64,000 nt of DNA from CAG-791 sp963593905 (GCA_963593905.1 CAVBBL010000014.1:1-64000); one strand, 5' to 3'. Shown: positions 25,818-34,665, numbered from the stretch's first letter. The notes: a model not told the origin generated them from the sequence alone. Numbers and translations are program-made.

Positions 25818-26852
25818 GTGAACAAACACACCATCACCAAGGCCATGATCAACGCCGCTGTCGCCCGCGGTCTCAAGGAAATGGAAGAGGATCCCAAGCG
25901 CAGTGTACGCCGCCTTGCGGATCTGGGCCGGCAGTTCAGCAACAGCCGTTTTCAGAATACCGTTTTTAGCATTATGCAGGAGATCCTCTCCAACGAGGAC
26001 AGTCCCTACTATGATATGATGGCTTCCCTGCTCAAAAATACCAACCATGATGCCCTGCGCACCTTCGGCATTAACGTAGGTTACAGCGGCTGGACTTATG
26101 GCGCCAGGATTCTGCGCTCCCGAGAGGAGAGCTGCCGTTTTGCCCTCCCCAGCGAGCCCTATCTCCACTATGACAACACCAATGCCGGTGCTCTGAACCT
26201 CAACGCCATGGATCAGATCATCACCCAGGGCATGGAGATGGGCATCTATATCTATCATATTCTGGAACAGGGTGTCTCCGCAGACTCTTACGAGCTGGTT
26301 AATTTCATGGCCAAATACACCGACTGTGCTTTTATGTGGTACCGCCCCAGAGGACGCCTGACCGCTGCGCAGATTCAGATGCTCAAGGGCTGCAAAAATG
26401 CTGTGGTGATTCTGCCTGCAGACGATCCGGAATCTGCCCTGACCGCCTCCCTTCTCCGGGATCAGAAGATTCTTTTCGCCATCTACCAGTCCTACTCCAC
26501 CGACGATGTGAATGCTGCCCTGCAGGAGGAAACTTCTTCTGTATTGCTGGCTTCCCTGCGCACAGCCCTGGCTACCGAGAGCACTTTTCTCTTTTTGCTG
26601 GCGGATGACAATGCGCACTCCGCTCTGGGGAAACAATGCTATGAAGCAAGGCTTCATCCCACGACGCCCTGCTTCCCCATCGATTGCTACGCCGATGTGA
26701 AGAACATCTCCCGGATCATCGCCGATCACGAGACCATGCTGGAGTTGGATACAGAGGGACGAATCCTTCAGCCTGCCGCCCATAAAGGGGAGAGCTTTGC
26801 TTTCACAAAGCCACTGGTAGAAGCGCTGCAGGAGATTATGCCCGCTATGTAA
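25818..26852 (+). CDS. Conserved-looking hypothetical protein
   Basis: 344 residues; I do not recognise it. Starts MNKHTITKAMINAAVARGLKE; the N-terminus is helical and basic (RSVRRLADLGRQF), followed by a region FGINVGYSGWTYGARILRS and an alternating strand/helix body (AFMWYRP, NAVVILPADDP, ILFAIYQSYSTDD, TFLFLLADDN) suggesting an alpha/beta fold. No CxxxCxxC, Walker or signal sequence is visible. GTG 25818 is chosen for the preceding ACAGGAAATACTATC; a longer frame to 25722 has no SD. Monocistronic, closed by a bidirectional terminator. Confidence 0.6.
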   Translation: MNKHTITKAMINAAVARGLKEMEEDPKRSVRRLADLGRQFSNSRFQNTVFSIMQEILSNEDSPYYDMMASLLKNTNHDALRTFGINVGYSGWTYGARILRSREESCRFALPSEPYLHYDNTNAGALNLNAMDQIITQGMEMGIYIYHILEQGVSADSYELVNFMAKYTDCAFMWYRPRGRLTAAQIQMLKGCKNAVVILPADDPESALTASLLRDQKILFAIYQSYSTDDVNAALQEETSSVLLASLRTALATESTFLFLLADDNAHSALGKQCYEARLHPTTPCFPIDCYADVKNISRIIADHETMLELDTEGRILQPAAHKGESFAFTKPLVEALQEIMPAM

Positions 26853-26882
26853 ATAAAAACAAAGATTATGCCCACTACATAG

Positions 26883-26919
26883 AAAAAAGACAGGAAGCGT
26901 TCCCGCCTCCTGTCTTTTT
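26883..26919. terminator. Bidirectional intrinsic terminator
   Basis: AAAAAGACAGGA (26883-26894) / TCCTGTCTTTTT (26908-26919), 12-bp perfect stem with A- and T-tracts, between convergent genes (hypothetical and TetR). Confidence 0.95.
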
Positions 26920-27483
26920 CTATGCATTTCCTTCAGCCGCATCCTCTTCCTGCAGAGATTCTGCCACTTTCAAAACAATATTCTTTACATTCCCAAGGAA
27001 TTCTGCTGCATCCAGTTCCCGGCCGTACCCTCCGGAGAGCCACCGGACCAGAGAGGTCATCAGCGAATCGATCATGAAAGTGATGAAGAACTCATCCTCT
27101 CCGTTTCCCGGCAATATATCCTGCATAAAGAACTGGGCGATAGGCCACACTGTCTCCACCAGATAGTCCTTGAAGGAATTCTGCCCCTCTATCTTCAATG
27201 CCGCCCGGTAAAACACCCGCTCTCTGTAAAAATAACGGCAGATATCCTCCATCCAGTCCCATCCGGTATGATAGGCACTTAAATCCATACCCCCGATAAA
27301 CCCCACATAAAAGATCCAGTTCACCAGATCATACTTATCCCGGAAATGATAATAGAAGCTCTTTCTGTTAATGCCGCAGTCCTCGCAGATATCTGAGACA
27401 CTAATCTTCTCGAAAGGCTTCTCCTGCATCAGTTTTTTCATAGACGCCGCCAGGGCGTTCTTTGTGATATTGGAATCCGACAT
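26920..27483 (-). CDS. TetR family transcriptional regulator
   Basis: 187 residues. N-terminal HTH: KNALAASMKKLMQEKPFEKI, then SVSDICEDCGINRKSFYYHF with the recognition helix, and YDLVNWIF. The C-terminal ligand domain resembles that of DhaS-like TetR proteins. ATG 27483 (GGGGAATGGGAGT before it) is preferred to an in-frame ATG ten codons upstream. Last gene after sufU, 72 nt downstream; whether it regulates suf is unknown. Confidence 0.85.
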   Translation of the reverse strand: MSDSNITKNALAASMKKLMQEKPFEKISVSDICEDCGINRKSFYYHFRDKYDLVNWIFYVGFIGGMDLSAYHTGWDWMEDICRYFYRERVFYRAALKIEGQNSFKDYLVETVWPIAQFFMQDILPGNGEDEFFITFMIDSLMTSLVRWLSGGYGRELDAAEFLGNVKNIVLKVAESLQEEDAAEGNA

Positions 27484-27555
27484 ACTCCCATTCCCCGCGC
27501 TGTCAGCTGCCAACTTGGCTGCTGTCCCCTTCCAGCACTTTCTTCTGTCGTCTGA

Positions 27556-28110
27556 TTACTGCTCTCTCCTGGCTGTGCAGCAGCTCTCATTGCCGCAGTT
27601 TGTCTTGCAGATCGTCGCTGCCGCGCCGCACTCACTCCCTGCCTGGGCACTGTGAAGGCCATCGCTCTCTCCCGAGCCTTCCTCGCTTAATTTCTCCACC
27701 ATTTCCTTCATGGTGCGCCAGCCAAGGACTGCGCACTTTACTCTGGCAGGCATGTGAGAAATATCCTGCAGCGCCGCCGCCTCATCCAGGCCTTCTATCT
27801 GCTCCTGCGTGGCCGTCCCCTTGATCATGCCCATGAAATCTCCGGCCAGCTTCAATGCCTCTTCCAGCTTCGTTCCAAGGATCAGATCGATCATCATATC
27901 CGCCGAAGCCTGAGAAATAGCGCAGCCACTACCGTTAAAGGCTGCATCTTCGATCACTCCGTCCTTTACCTGCAGCTGGAGATTGATGTCATCGCCGCAG
28001 CTGGGATTCACACCGTTTAATACGAGCGTAGGATTTGCCAGATCTCTCTTGTGAGAGGGATGCAGATTATGTTCATTGACAATTTCACGATACAGCTGTT
28101 TAAGCTCCAT
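27556..28110 (-). CDS. sufU: Fe-S cluster assembly scaffold/sulfur acceptor SufU
   Basis: IscU-like zinc protein that accepts persulfide sulfur from SufS in Firmicutes. About 184 residues; the three conserved Cys lie in NPSCGDD, GSGCAIS and ARVKCAVLGW. Longer than the usual 140-150 residues because of a C-terminal tail of about 40 residues that carries five extra Cys (ECGAAATICKTNCGNESCC). Its start overlaps the end of sufS by 11 nt, indicating translational coupling. Confidence 0.92.
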   Translation of the reverse strand: MELKQLYREIVNEHNLHPSHKRDLANPTLVLNGVNPSCGDDINLQLQVKDGVIEDAAFNGSGCAISQASADMMIDLILGTKLEEALKLAGDFMGMIKGTATQEQIEGLDEAAALQDISHMPARVKCAVLGWRTMKEMVEKLSEEGSGESDGLHSAQAGSECGAAATICKTNCGNESCCTARREQ

Positions 28111-29311
28111 AGCCTAACCACCCCCTGACTTTAGCAATCGCCTGTGCAAAGCGATGCACCTCTTCCTCCGTATTATAGAAATAAAGGCTGGCCCGCGCCG
28201 TAGAAGACACTTTCATGTATTGCATCAGAGGCTGGGCACAGTGATGTCCTGCCCGGATAGCGATCTTTTCGGAATCCAGCACCGATGCCACATCATGAGG
28301 ATGACACCCCTCTATATTAAAAGTCACGATGCCGCAGTGCTTCTTCGGATCCTTTGATCCATAGACTGTCACCTCCGGAATCTGCGCCAGTTCTTCCATC
28401 AGCTGGATGGTCAGCTTCTCCTCTGTCGCCATTACGGTGTCAAACCCCACCTCGCACAGATAATCCATGGCAGCCGCCATACCCACAGCTCCCATGGCAT
28501 TGACAGTGCCTGCCTCGAATTTCTCCGGTACCGGCGCATAAGTAGCACTCTCTCTGGTCACATACTCGATCATCTCACCGCCGGTTAAGAAGGGCGGCAT
28601 CTCCTCCAGCAGTTCCTTCCTGCCATAGAGTCCGCCGATTCCCATAGGCCCCAGCAGCTTATGTCCGGAGAACGCAAAAAAGTCCGCCCCCAGTGCCCGT
28701 ACATCCACAGGCATATGCGGCGTACTCTGGGCGCCGTCTACCACGATCACTGCTCCCATCTCATGGGCTCTGTCTGCCAGACGACGAATCGGATTGGTCA
28801 CGCCAAGCACATTGGAAACATGTCCCACCGCTACGATTTTCGCCTTCTGGGTAATCTTATTACAAATCTCCTCCTCGGTCAGGATACCCTCCGAGGTGCA
28901 TTCCAGAAATACCAGCTTCGCACCAGTCTGCCTGGCCACCATCTGCCAGGGCAGGAGGTTGGAGTGATGCTCCATAACAGAGACCACAATCTCATCCCCC
29001 TCATTCACATGAGAAAGGCCATAGCTGTATGCCACCAGATTCAGGGATTCTGTGGTATTGCGGGTAAAGATGATCTCGCAGTCTCCCTCTGCTCCCACGA
29101 AACGGGCGGCGGTGTGTCTGGCTGCCTCATAGCGGTCCGTCGCCTCCACACTCCAGCCGTACAGCCCGCGAAGGGGATTGGCATTGCACTCATTATTGAA
29201 AGCCTGCATAGCTTCCAGCACCTGCACCGGCCGCTGGGTGGTTGCCGCATTATCAAAGTATATGACATCCGATCCCTGCAGGATCGGGAAATCCTTTCGA
29301 AAGTTATTCAT
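28100..29311 (-). CDS. sufS: Cysteine desulfurase SufS
   Basis: PLP enzyme releasing sulfur from cysteine for Fe-S assembly. 403 residues; N-terminal YFDNAATTQRP, HHSNLLPWQ, VDGAQSTPHMPVD, PLP lysine in SGHKLLGPMG, and the active-site Cys loop RAGHHCAQP. The short loop is of the SufS (type II) class that needs SufU. Follows sufD by 60 nt. Confidence 0.96.
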   Translation of the reverse strand: MNNFRKDFPILQGSDVIYFDNAATTQRPVQVLEAMQAFNNECNANPLRGLYGWSVEATDRYEAARHTAARFVGAEGDCEIIFTRNTTESLNLVAYSYGLSHVNEGDEIVVSVMEHHSNLLPWQMVARQTGAKLVFLECTSEGILTEEEICNKITQKAKIVAVGHVSNVLGVTNPIRRLADRAHEMGAVIVVDGAQSTPHMPVDVRALGADFFAFSGHKLLGPMGIGGLYGRKELLEEMPPFLTGGEMIEYVTRESATYAPVPEKFEAGTVNAMGAVGMAAAMDYLCEVGFDTVMATEEKLTIQLMEELAQIPEVTVYGSKDPKKHCGIVTFNIEGCHPHDVASVLDSEKIAIRAGHHCAQPLMQYMKVSSTARASLYFYNTEEEVHRFAQAIAKVRGWLGYGA

Positions 29312-29371
29312 ACTTACCTCTGCATTTATGCTTTATCTGCGCTTTTTCACGCTATTCTCAAGCAAAAACTA

Positions 29372-30508
29372 TCAGCATTTTCCTATATATGCCATGACTT
29401 TTTCCTGCAGATTTTCGTCCGGTATCTCTCTGGCCACAGCGCCCAGATTGGCCCGCACCATCATTTCCTCTGCCGCTTTCTGATCGATGCCTCTGGTCTC
29501 CAGATAAAAGAGCATATCCTCCGCCAACCGCCCGATGGTAGCGCCATGACTTCCTTCCACATCCTCTTCCTCACAAAGGATCACCGGAATGGATCTATTG
29601 GACAGATCAGGACTCAGCAGAAGCACATTTTCCTGCTCATGTCCCGCAGAGCCTGCGGATCCGTTTCTGAAATCAATAGTCCCTCGAAAGATTTTCTGCG
29701 CCTGATCCCGCAGCACACCGCTGAAGGTCATATCCGCGTTGGTCTTTTTCCCACGCTGAATCACATTGTAATTAATATCTATCTGCTGACTGCCTGCCCC
29801 CAGATAGCCGTTCGCTGCTCTGAATGAAGATTTTTTACCTGTCAGATTGATCTCTGCGCCGGCAAAGTTCTTCTCACTCCCCAGCTCCAACTGCACCAAT
29901 GTCATCTGTGCATCTTCTGCCAGAGTAGCGCCCAGGTCATCCACATAGGTATAATGCTCTCCCAGCAGCTGCACTCTGGTAAGATGGAGCTTTGCTCCCT
30001 TTTCCAGAAGGATTTTTGTGGAAACTCCCGCAAATCCCCCTGCCTTTCTGTCGCTTTCCCAGCTCATGACCACCGTGACCTCGGCATTTTCCTCAAGGTG
30101 CAGGATCTGTTCATCCACCGCCCGATTGCCATCCTGAAAAAGCGTATTCCATAAAATCGGCTCCTTGATCCTGGCATCTTTCTCTGCCACCACCAAAGTC
30201 GCCTGTACGCCTTCTTTCTCTAAGAGAGCATCAAACTCCGCCCCGGCTCCTGTACCGAATTTCTGAGGGTGATATACCGGTTTTTTCGCAGCCACGAAAC
30301 GCTCCGTGGTCTGTTCCGGTGCGTGGTCATGAATCCACACCTCCCCCTCCTTATGGCTGATACGCCGACTGGTAAGTCCCACGGGCAGTGTCTCAAATAC
30401 CGTCTCCACGGCGGTATTACAGTCTGTATTTTCTTTTATTTCTCCTTCATTCATCTTTAACTTATTCCAGGTCAAAGACGGAAGGTGATTGATCTTTATG
30501 GCTTCCAT
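29372..30508 (-). CDS. sufD: Fe-S cluster assembly protein SufD
   Basis: Partner of SufB in the SufBC2D scaffold. 378 residues; right-handed beta-helix core (for example QQIDINYNVIQRGKKTNADMTFSG split over strands), then the conserved C-terminal EEDVEGSHGATIGRLAEDMLFYL region with QKAAEEMMVRANL. ATG 30508 is 10 nt after GAGG; an in-frame GTG two codons earlier (30514) is an alternative start with a shorter spacing. Confidence 0.93.
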   Translation of the reverse strand: MEAIKINHLPSLTWNKLKMNEGEIKENTDCNTAVETVFETLPVGLTSRRISHKEGEVWIHDHAPEQTTERFVAAKKPVYHPQKFGTGAGAEFDALLEKEGVQATLVVAEKDARIKEPILWNTLFQDGNRAVDEQILHLEENAEVTVVMSWESDRKAGGFAGVSTKILLEKGAKLHLTRVQLLGEHYTYVDDLGATLAEDAQMTLVQLELGSEKNFAGAEINLTGKKSSFRAANGYLGAGSQQIDINYNVIQRGKKTNADMTFSGVLRDQAQKIFRGTIDFRNGSAGSAGHEQENVLLLSPDLSNRSIPVILCEEEDVEGSHGATIGRLAEDMLFYLETRGIDQKAAEEMMVRANLGAVAREIPDENLQEKVMAYIGKC

Positions 30509-30514
30509 CGCCAC

Positions 30515-30609
30515 TCTACCTCTTTCCGAAAAGGAGTGTCTTCCTGTGTATTTTCACTCCCTGCGCGTTTAAACATGTCGGTTTTCTGTAAAGCCGTCCG
30601 TCGCCGCGT
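30515..30609 (-). other. sufB-sufD spacer, no element
   Basis: A 100-nt gap inside the suf operon. A GCGGCGACGG segment follows the sufB stop, but no complete leader element, promoter or terminator was found. Confidence 0.4.
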
Positions 30610-32007
30610 CTACATGCCTTCCATTTCCAATTTGATCAGATTGTTCATCTCTGCCGCATATTCCAGAGGCAGTTCCTTGCTGACAGGATTGGCGAAACCG
30701 CTGACGATCATAGCTCTCGCCTCTTCCTCGCTGATACCTCTGCTCATCAGATAGAACACAGCCTCGTCGCTGATGCGGCCGATCTTTGCCTCATGTCCTA
30801 CATCTGCGTCATTGGTATTTACGATCATCGCCGGGATGGTATCTGACCGGGACTGGGAATCCAGCATCAGAGAAGCGCAGGACACCGATGCCTTGGCCTG
30901 CGCAGCAGAATGTGCGATCTCTATGCTGCTTCGATAAGTACTGATGCCGCCGCCCTTGGAGATAGACTTGGTGTTGATATAGGAGGAGGTATGCTTTCCT
31001 ATATGAATCATCTTGGCACCGGTATCCAGGTTCTGCCCCGCTCCCGCAAAGGTAATGCCGGTAAATTCCGAATGGGAGTCATCTCCCTTTAAGACTGTGG
31101 TGGGATACAGGTAGGAGACATGGGAGCCGAAGGAACCGGATACCCACTCCATGGTCGCCCCTTCCTCTACCAACGCCCTCTTGGTATTCAGGTTGTACAT
31201 ATTTTTGGACCAGTTCTCTATGGTAGAGTACCGCAGATGTGCATTCTTTTTCACATAGAGCTCCACACAGCCGGCGTGGAGATTGGCAATATTGTACTTG
31301 GGCGCAGAGCATCCTTCTATAAAATGCAGGTCTGCCCCTTCATCTACGATGATCAGGGTGTGTTCGAACTGTCCTGCCCCCTTGGCATTCAGACGAAAAT
31401 AAGACTGCAGGGGAATGTCCACCTTCACCCCCTTGGGCACGTAGACAAAGGAACCGCCGGACCAAACCGCACCGTGAAGCGCCGCAAACTTATGGTCCGT
31501 GGGCGGCACCAGCTTCATGAAATACTCCTGCACCATATCCGCGTATTCGCCGGTAAGCGCACTCTCCATATCCGTGTAGACCACGCCCTGTGCAGCTACC
31601 TCATCCTTCACATTATGATACACCAGTTCCGAATCATACTGGGCGCCTACACCGGCCAGAGACTCCCGCTCCGCCTGGGGGATACCCAGCTTTTCAAAAG
31701 TATTCTTGATATCCTCCGGTACTTCCTCCCATTTGCCCTTCATATCCGTATTAGGGCGCACGTAGGTGGCGATATTATCCATGTTCAGTTCCGAAATATC
31801 CGGTCCCCATTCCGGTACCTGCAGCTGATTATACAGATCCAGGGACTTTAAGCGGAACGCCTTCATCCACGCGGGATCATGTTTTTCTTCGGAGATCTGC
31901 TCTACGATCTCCTTTGTCAGTCCCGCCTCAATTCTGTAAAAAGCAGATTCATCGTCCTTGAAGTCGTAAAGACTTCTGTCGATGTCCTGCACGATTTGCT
32001 TTTCCAT
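30610..32007 (-). CDS. sufB: Fe-S cluster assembly protein SufB
   Basis: Scaffold subunit where the nascent cluster forms. 465 residues, full length. Motifs FVYVPKGVKVDIPLQSYFR, EGCSAPKY, LHAGCVELYVKKNAHLRY, YLYPTTVLKGDDSHSEF and the C-terminal VGHEAKIGRISDEAVFYLMSR. Start MEKQIVQD after TGAGGGCTA. 22 nt after sufC. Confidence 0.97.
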   Translation of the reverse strand: MEKQIVQDIDRSLYDFKDDESAFYRIEAGLTKEIVEQISEEKHDPAWMKAFRLKSLDLYNQLQVPEWGPDISELNMDNIATYVRPNTDMKGKWEEVPEDIKNTFEKLGIPQAERESLAGVGAQYDSELVYHNVKDEVAAQGVVYTDMESALTGEYADMVQEYFMKLVPPTDHKFAALHGAVWSGGSFVYVPKGVKVDIPLQSYFRLNAKGAGQFEHTLIIVDEGADLHFIEGCSAPKYNIANLHAGCVELYVKKNAHLRYSTIENWSKNMYNLNTKRALVEEGATMEWVSGSFGSHVSYLYPTTVLKGDDSHSEFTGITFAGAGQNLDTGAKMIHIGKHTSSYINTKSISKGGGISTYRSSIEIAHSAAQAKASVSCASLMLDSQSRSDTIPAMIVNTNDADVGHEAKIGRISDEAVFYLMSRGISEEEARAMIVSGFANPVSKELPLEYAAEMNNLIKLEMEGM

Positions 32008-32029
32008 TAGCCCTCATTTCTGCGCGCTT

Positions 32030-32788
32030 TTACTTCTCTTCCCGCTCCTCGATATACTTCTCAAAGCCATTCTCGTTGATCTCTTTTACGAGCTCCGCGC
32101 CGCCGGTATGCACCATTTTGCCCTTCACCAGAATGTGGGTATAATCCACCTTAAGAGATTCCAGAATACGGGTGCTGTGCGTAATGATCAGCAGAGCGCC
32201 CCCTCTCTTTTTCTGGTATTCCTCGATACCCATGGATACCGTGCGCACTGCGTCTACGTCGAGGCCGGAGTCCGTCTCATCCAGAATAGCCAACTTCGGG
32301 CGCAGCATCAAAAGCTGCAGGATCTCCGCCTTTTTCTTCTCACCGCCGGAAAATCCCACGTTCAGATCTCTCTCCGCATAGGAAGGATCCATATTCAGCA
32401 GGGCCATTGTCTCCTCCAGCTCCTTTTTAAAAGCGAAGAGCTTAAGGGGCTTGCCTGTCTTTTGTCTGATGGCATTTCGCAAAAAAGCCTCCAGAGAAAG
32501 TCCGGGAACTTCCAACGGATTCTGGAAGGAAAGAAACATACCCATCTTTGCTCTCTTATCTGCGCTGAGATTCGTGATATCCTCTCCGTCAAATAAAATG
32601 GATCCTCCGGTCACCTTATAAGCCGGATTGCCCATCAGCGTATAGCCCAGGGTAGATTTGCCGGCACCGTTAGGCCCCATCAGCACATGTGTCTCCCCCT
32701 GGCTCACCTGCAGATCTATACCATGCAGGATCTCCCCTTCTTCAATAGATGCAGACAGATTCTTCACCTGTAACAGCTGCTCTGCCAT
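32030..32788 (-). CDS. sufC: Fe-S assembly ATPase SufC
   Basis: ABC-type cytosolic ATPase energising SufBD. 252 residues: Walker A GPNGAGKSTL, Q-loop FLSFQNPLEVPG, signature GFSGGEKKKAEI, Walker B LAILDETDSGLD, H-loop ITHSTRI. AAAGGAGGTACTAC precedes ATG 32788. First structural suf gene, preceded by rrf2 and a partial leader element. Confidence 0.97.
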   Translation of the reverse strand: MAEQLLQVKNLSASIEEGEILHGIDLQVSQGETHVLMGPNGAGKSTLGYTLMGNPAYKVTGGSILFDGEDITNLSADKRAKMGMFLSFQNPLEVPGLSLEAFLRNAIRQKTGKPLKLFAFKKELEETMALLNMDPSYAERDLNVGFSGGEKKKAEILQLLMLRPKLAILDETDSGLDVDAVRTVSMGIEEYQKKRGGALLIITHSTRILESLKVDYTHILVKGKMVHTGGAELVKEINENGFEKYIEEREEK

Positions 32789-32791
32789 GTA

Positions 32792-32860
32792 GTACCTCCT
32801 TTAGCCGCAGAATCTGCGGCACCTGTATGAAGCATTCCTTTGCGGAATCCTCCTGTATCT
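32792..32860 (-). repeat. Partial leader element (A-B-SD) upstream of sufC
   Basis: A-like stem ATTCCGCAAAGGAAT (32848-32833) and B GCCGCAGATTCTGCGGC (32820-32804) followed by AAAGGAGG. C and D absent. Confidence 0.6.
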
Positions 32861-32929
32861 GTTCTGGGTATGTACCCATTTATTGTCATCCCTCTATCAT
32901 AATCGATTTGCAGCAAAATGTACATGCCA

Positions 32930-33367
32930 TCAGATAGAATAGTCATTGCCGGCCATCTGATTGGACCAGTCTGCCAGGTCCTCCAAGGTGACAGAGTCCA
33001 CATAGTCATTAATCACCTTAGCCAGTCCCTGCCAGAACGGCAGTGTCACACATTCTGCACTGCGGTTGCATTGGTTGGGGTCATCCTCCAGACAGGCCAC
33101 CGGCACCAGACTGCCCTCCGTGGCCCGAAGAATATCTCCGATGGTATAATCCTTCGGTGCCCTGGCCAGACGATAACCGCCGTTGTTGCCCCGCTGACTG
33201 CGAAGGAATCCGGTCTTCGTCAGTGCCGTGACGATCTGCTCCAGATATTTGACAGTGATCTCCTGCCGCTTGGATATGTCCTTTAAGGAAATGTATTCTC
33301 CCGTGTTATGTAATGTCAGATCAAGCATCATTCTGACTGCATATCTTCCCTTTGTAGAAATTTTCAT
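32930..33367 (-). CDS. Rrf2 family (IscR-like) regulator of the suf operon
   Basis: 145 residues. Winged HTH MKISTKGRYAVRMMLDLTLH, with recognition segment SLKDISKRQEITVKYLEQIV, and the Rrf2 wing RGNNGGYRLARAP. Three Cys (CLEDDPNQCNRSAEC) match the [2Fe-2S]-binding cluster of IscR/RisR-type sensors, so it probably reads Fe-S status. ATG 33367 follows AAAGGAAAT; the longer in-frame frame to 33517 is leader. Located at the head of the suf operon, 140 nt before sufC. Confidence 0.92.
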   Translation of the reverse strand: MKISTKGRYAVRMMLDLTLHNTGEYISLKDISKRQEITVKYLEQIVTALTKTGFLRSQRGNNGGYRLARAPKDYTIGDILRATEGSLVPVACLEDDPNQCNRSAECVTLPFWQGLAKVINDYVDSVTLEDLADWSNQMAGNDYSI

Positions 33368-33421
33368 ATTTCCTTTAACCTTCCCTTTCCATACCGCAGC
33401 CCGGAGCTGTCGGATACTGTA

Positions 33422-33437
33422 CGTTTTCCGGAAAACG
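33422..33437. promoter_or_regulatory. Perfect 16-bp palindrome in the rrf2-suf leader
   Basis: CGTTTTCCGGAAAACG. Could be an operator (of Rrf2 or another dimeric regulator) or form a leader hairpin; 55 nt upstream of the rrf2 start. Confidence 0.5.
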
Positions 33438-33673
33438 CTGATTAAACGTTTCCCTCGCCGGATTTTACCCTGCAGACCCGTGCGATCCGCCAGAGGTGCT
33501 ACAGTCAAAATTCTCATTGTGCAGGCACAAACTACTTTTGACCTTTTGCCCCTGATAGCATACTATGATGTTTGACAACCGGATTGCACTGTGCATTGAA
33601 AGATGCTTTGTCAGACATACTGCAACTGCACTTTCCTTTGCCCGCACCTTACCGGATGTATTATATACCCCAA

Positions 33674-33702
33674 ATCCTATCAAAACAGTCTGTTTTGGTC
33701 AA
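33674..33702 (-). promoter_or_regulatory. Promoter of rrf2-suf with operator dyad in the spacer
   Basis: Minus strand TTGACC (33702-33697), 17-bp spacer, TAGGAT (33679-33674). The spacer begins with the inverted repeat AAAACA-GAC-TGTTTT, well placed for repression by the Rrf2 protein. It lies between the divergent rrf2 and tadA genes. Confidence 0.7.
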
Positions 33703-33743
33703 GTCACACATACACAGTATAGCCGGAAACGAGGATTATGCAC

Positions 33744-34304
33744 ATGGACAAACCTCTTGTAAATGATACACACGTAGAAAATGATCAGCCTTCCGAGGAG
33801 GATCTGCACTTTATGAAAGCCGCTCTCACACAGGCCAAAAAAGCCTTGGCACTGGGGGAAGTTCCCATCGGCTGCGTCATCGTATATGAGGGCCGCATCA
33901 TCGCCCGGGGATACAATCGCCGCAACACCGACAAATGTACCCTCTCTCACGCTGAGATCACCGCCATACGACGTGCCTCCAAAGTCGTGGGGGACTGGCG
34001 GCTGGAGGGCTGCACCCTTTATGTCACCTTAGAGCCCTGTCAGATGTGTGCCGGTGCCATCGTTCAGGCCCGTATGGACCGGGTGGTGGTCGGGGCTCCC
34101 AGTCCCAAATCCGGCTGCGGCGGCACCTTACTGAACATTCTGCAGAATCCTGCTTTTAATCACCAGGTCATTCTCACAGACGGCGTCCTGCAGCCTGCAT
34201 GCACCGAAATCCTGCAGCTGTTTTTCCGGGAACTGCGCCTGCGCAATAAGGAAGAAAAAAGGAAAAGGCAGGCATTGCGCATGCTGCCGGAAAGCACTTT
34301 GTGA
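33744..34304 (+). CDS. tadA: tRNA-specific adenosine-34 deaminase
   Basis: Zinc enzyme converting A34 to inosine in tRNA-Arg(ACG). 186 residues. Zinc ligands in SHAEITAI (His, catalytic Glu) and EPCQMCAGAI (two Cys); MDRVVVGAPSPKSGCGG typical of TadA rather than cytidine deaminases. N-terminal extension of about 20 residues. ATG 33744 has GAGG 9 nt upstream; ATG 33738 would be only 3 nt from it. Divergent from rrf2. Confidence 0.94.
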   Translation: MDKPLVNDTHVENDQPSEEDLHFMKAALTQAKKALALGEVPIGCVIVYEGRIIARGYNRRNTDKCTLSHAEITAIRRASKVVGDWRLEGCTLYVTLEPCQMCAGAIVQARMDRVVVGAPSPKSGCGGTLLNILQNPAFNHQVILTDGVLQPACTEILQLFFRELRLRNKEEKRKRQALRMLPESTL

Positions 34305-34404
34305 AAATTGCAGCAAGTAAAGCGGTATCATAAAGTGCTCCTATGAAGCTCACATGAGTACTTTGCGAAAGTCACAGAAAACACTTTGTAAAAGTCACGG
34401 AAAG
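34295..34404 (+). repeat. Three short direct repeats upstream of the SRP RNA promoter
   Basis: Copies of ACTTTG(C/T)(G/A)AAAGTCAC(A/G)GAAA at about 34359 and 34382, and a diverged copy (CACTTTGTGAAAATTGCAG) at 34295 overlapping the end of tadA. They immediately precede the -35 box of the SRP RNA. Confidence 0.5.
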
Positions 34405-34433
34405 TTGACAATCGCTTCTTATTTCGCTATAGT
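34405..34433 (+). promoter_or_regulatory. Strong promoter of SRP RNA
   Basis: TTGACA (34405-34410), 17-bp spacer, TATAGT (34428-34433): near consensus, as expected for a stable RNA. Confidence 0.9.
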
Positions 34434-34440
34434 AAATGAA

Positions 34441-34647
34441 GTCTCGTCTGCTGTGCATGGCGGGGTCTTGACAGCTGCCTGTGGGCGGTGGTGTTGAAGT
34501 TTGGGTCTTACGCAATGAGCCTCTGCGAACCGTGTCAGATTGGGAACAAAGCAGCACTAAGCAGAATCGTTCATGTGCCGTGAGGGTGCCTGGCGGAGCC
34601 ATCGCTGCAGTACCGTGTCAGGATCCTGCTATGCACAGCAGTTTTTT
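34441..34647 (+). ncRNA. ffs: Signal recognition particle RNA, large bacterial type
   Basis: About 205 nt. The 5' segment CTGCTGTGCATGGCGGGGTC pairs with the 3' segment GATCCTGCTATGCACAGCAG, closing a long rod. Domain IV shows GTCAGATTG-GGAA-CAAAGCAGC, the Ffh-binding symmetric loop with a GGAA tetraloop. The large size implies an Alu domain as in Bacillus scRNA. A run of seven T after the terminal helix ends the transcript. The reading frames inside are spurious. Confidence 0.9.
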
Positions 34648-34660
34648 TGTAATCTATAAA
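34632..34660 (+). promoter_or_regulatory. Possible promoter giving a leaderless mRNA
   Basis: TGCACA (34632-34637, inside the SRP RNA 3' arm), 17-bp spacer spanning its terminator, TATAAA (34655-34660). Transcription would start at or within a base or two of the ATG at 34666. Confidence 0.35.
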
Positions 34661-34665
34661 ATACC

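Noticed and set aside
25707..26942. 411-codon minus-strand open frame opposite the hypothetical gene
   Set aside because: Antisense to 25818-26852, no SD, spans the bidirectional terminator and the end of the TetR gene; compositional shadow.
28661..29827. 388-codon plus-strand frame
   Set aside because: Antisense to sufS and sufD; shadow of their codon bias.
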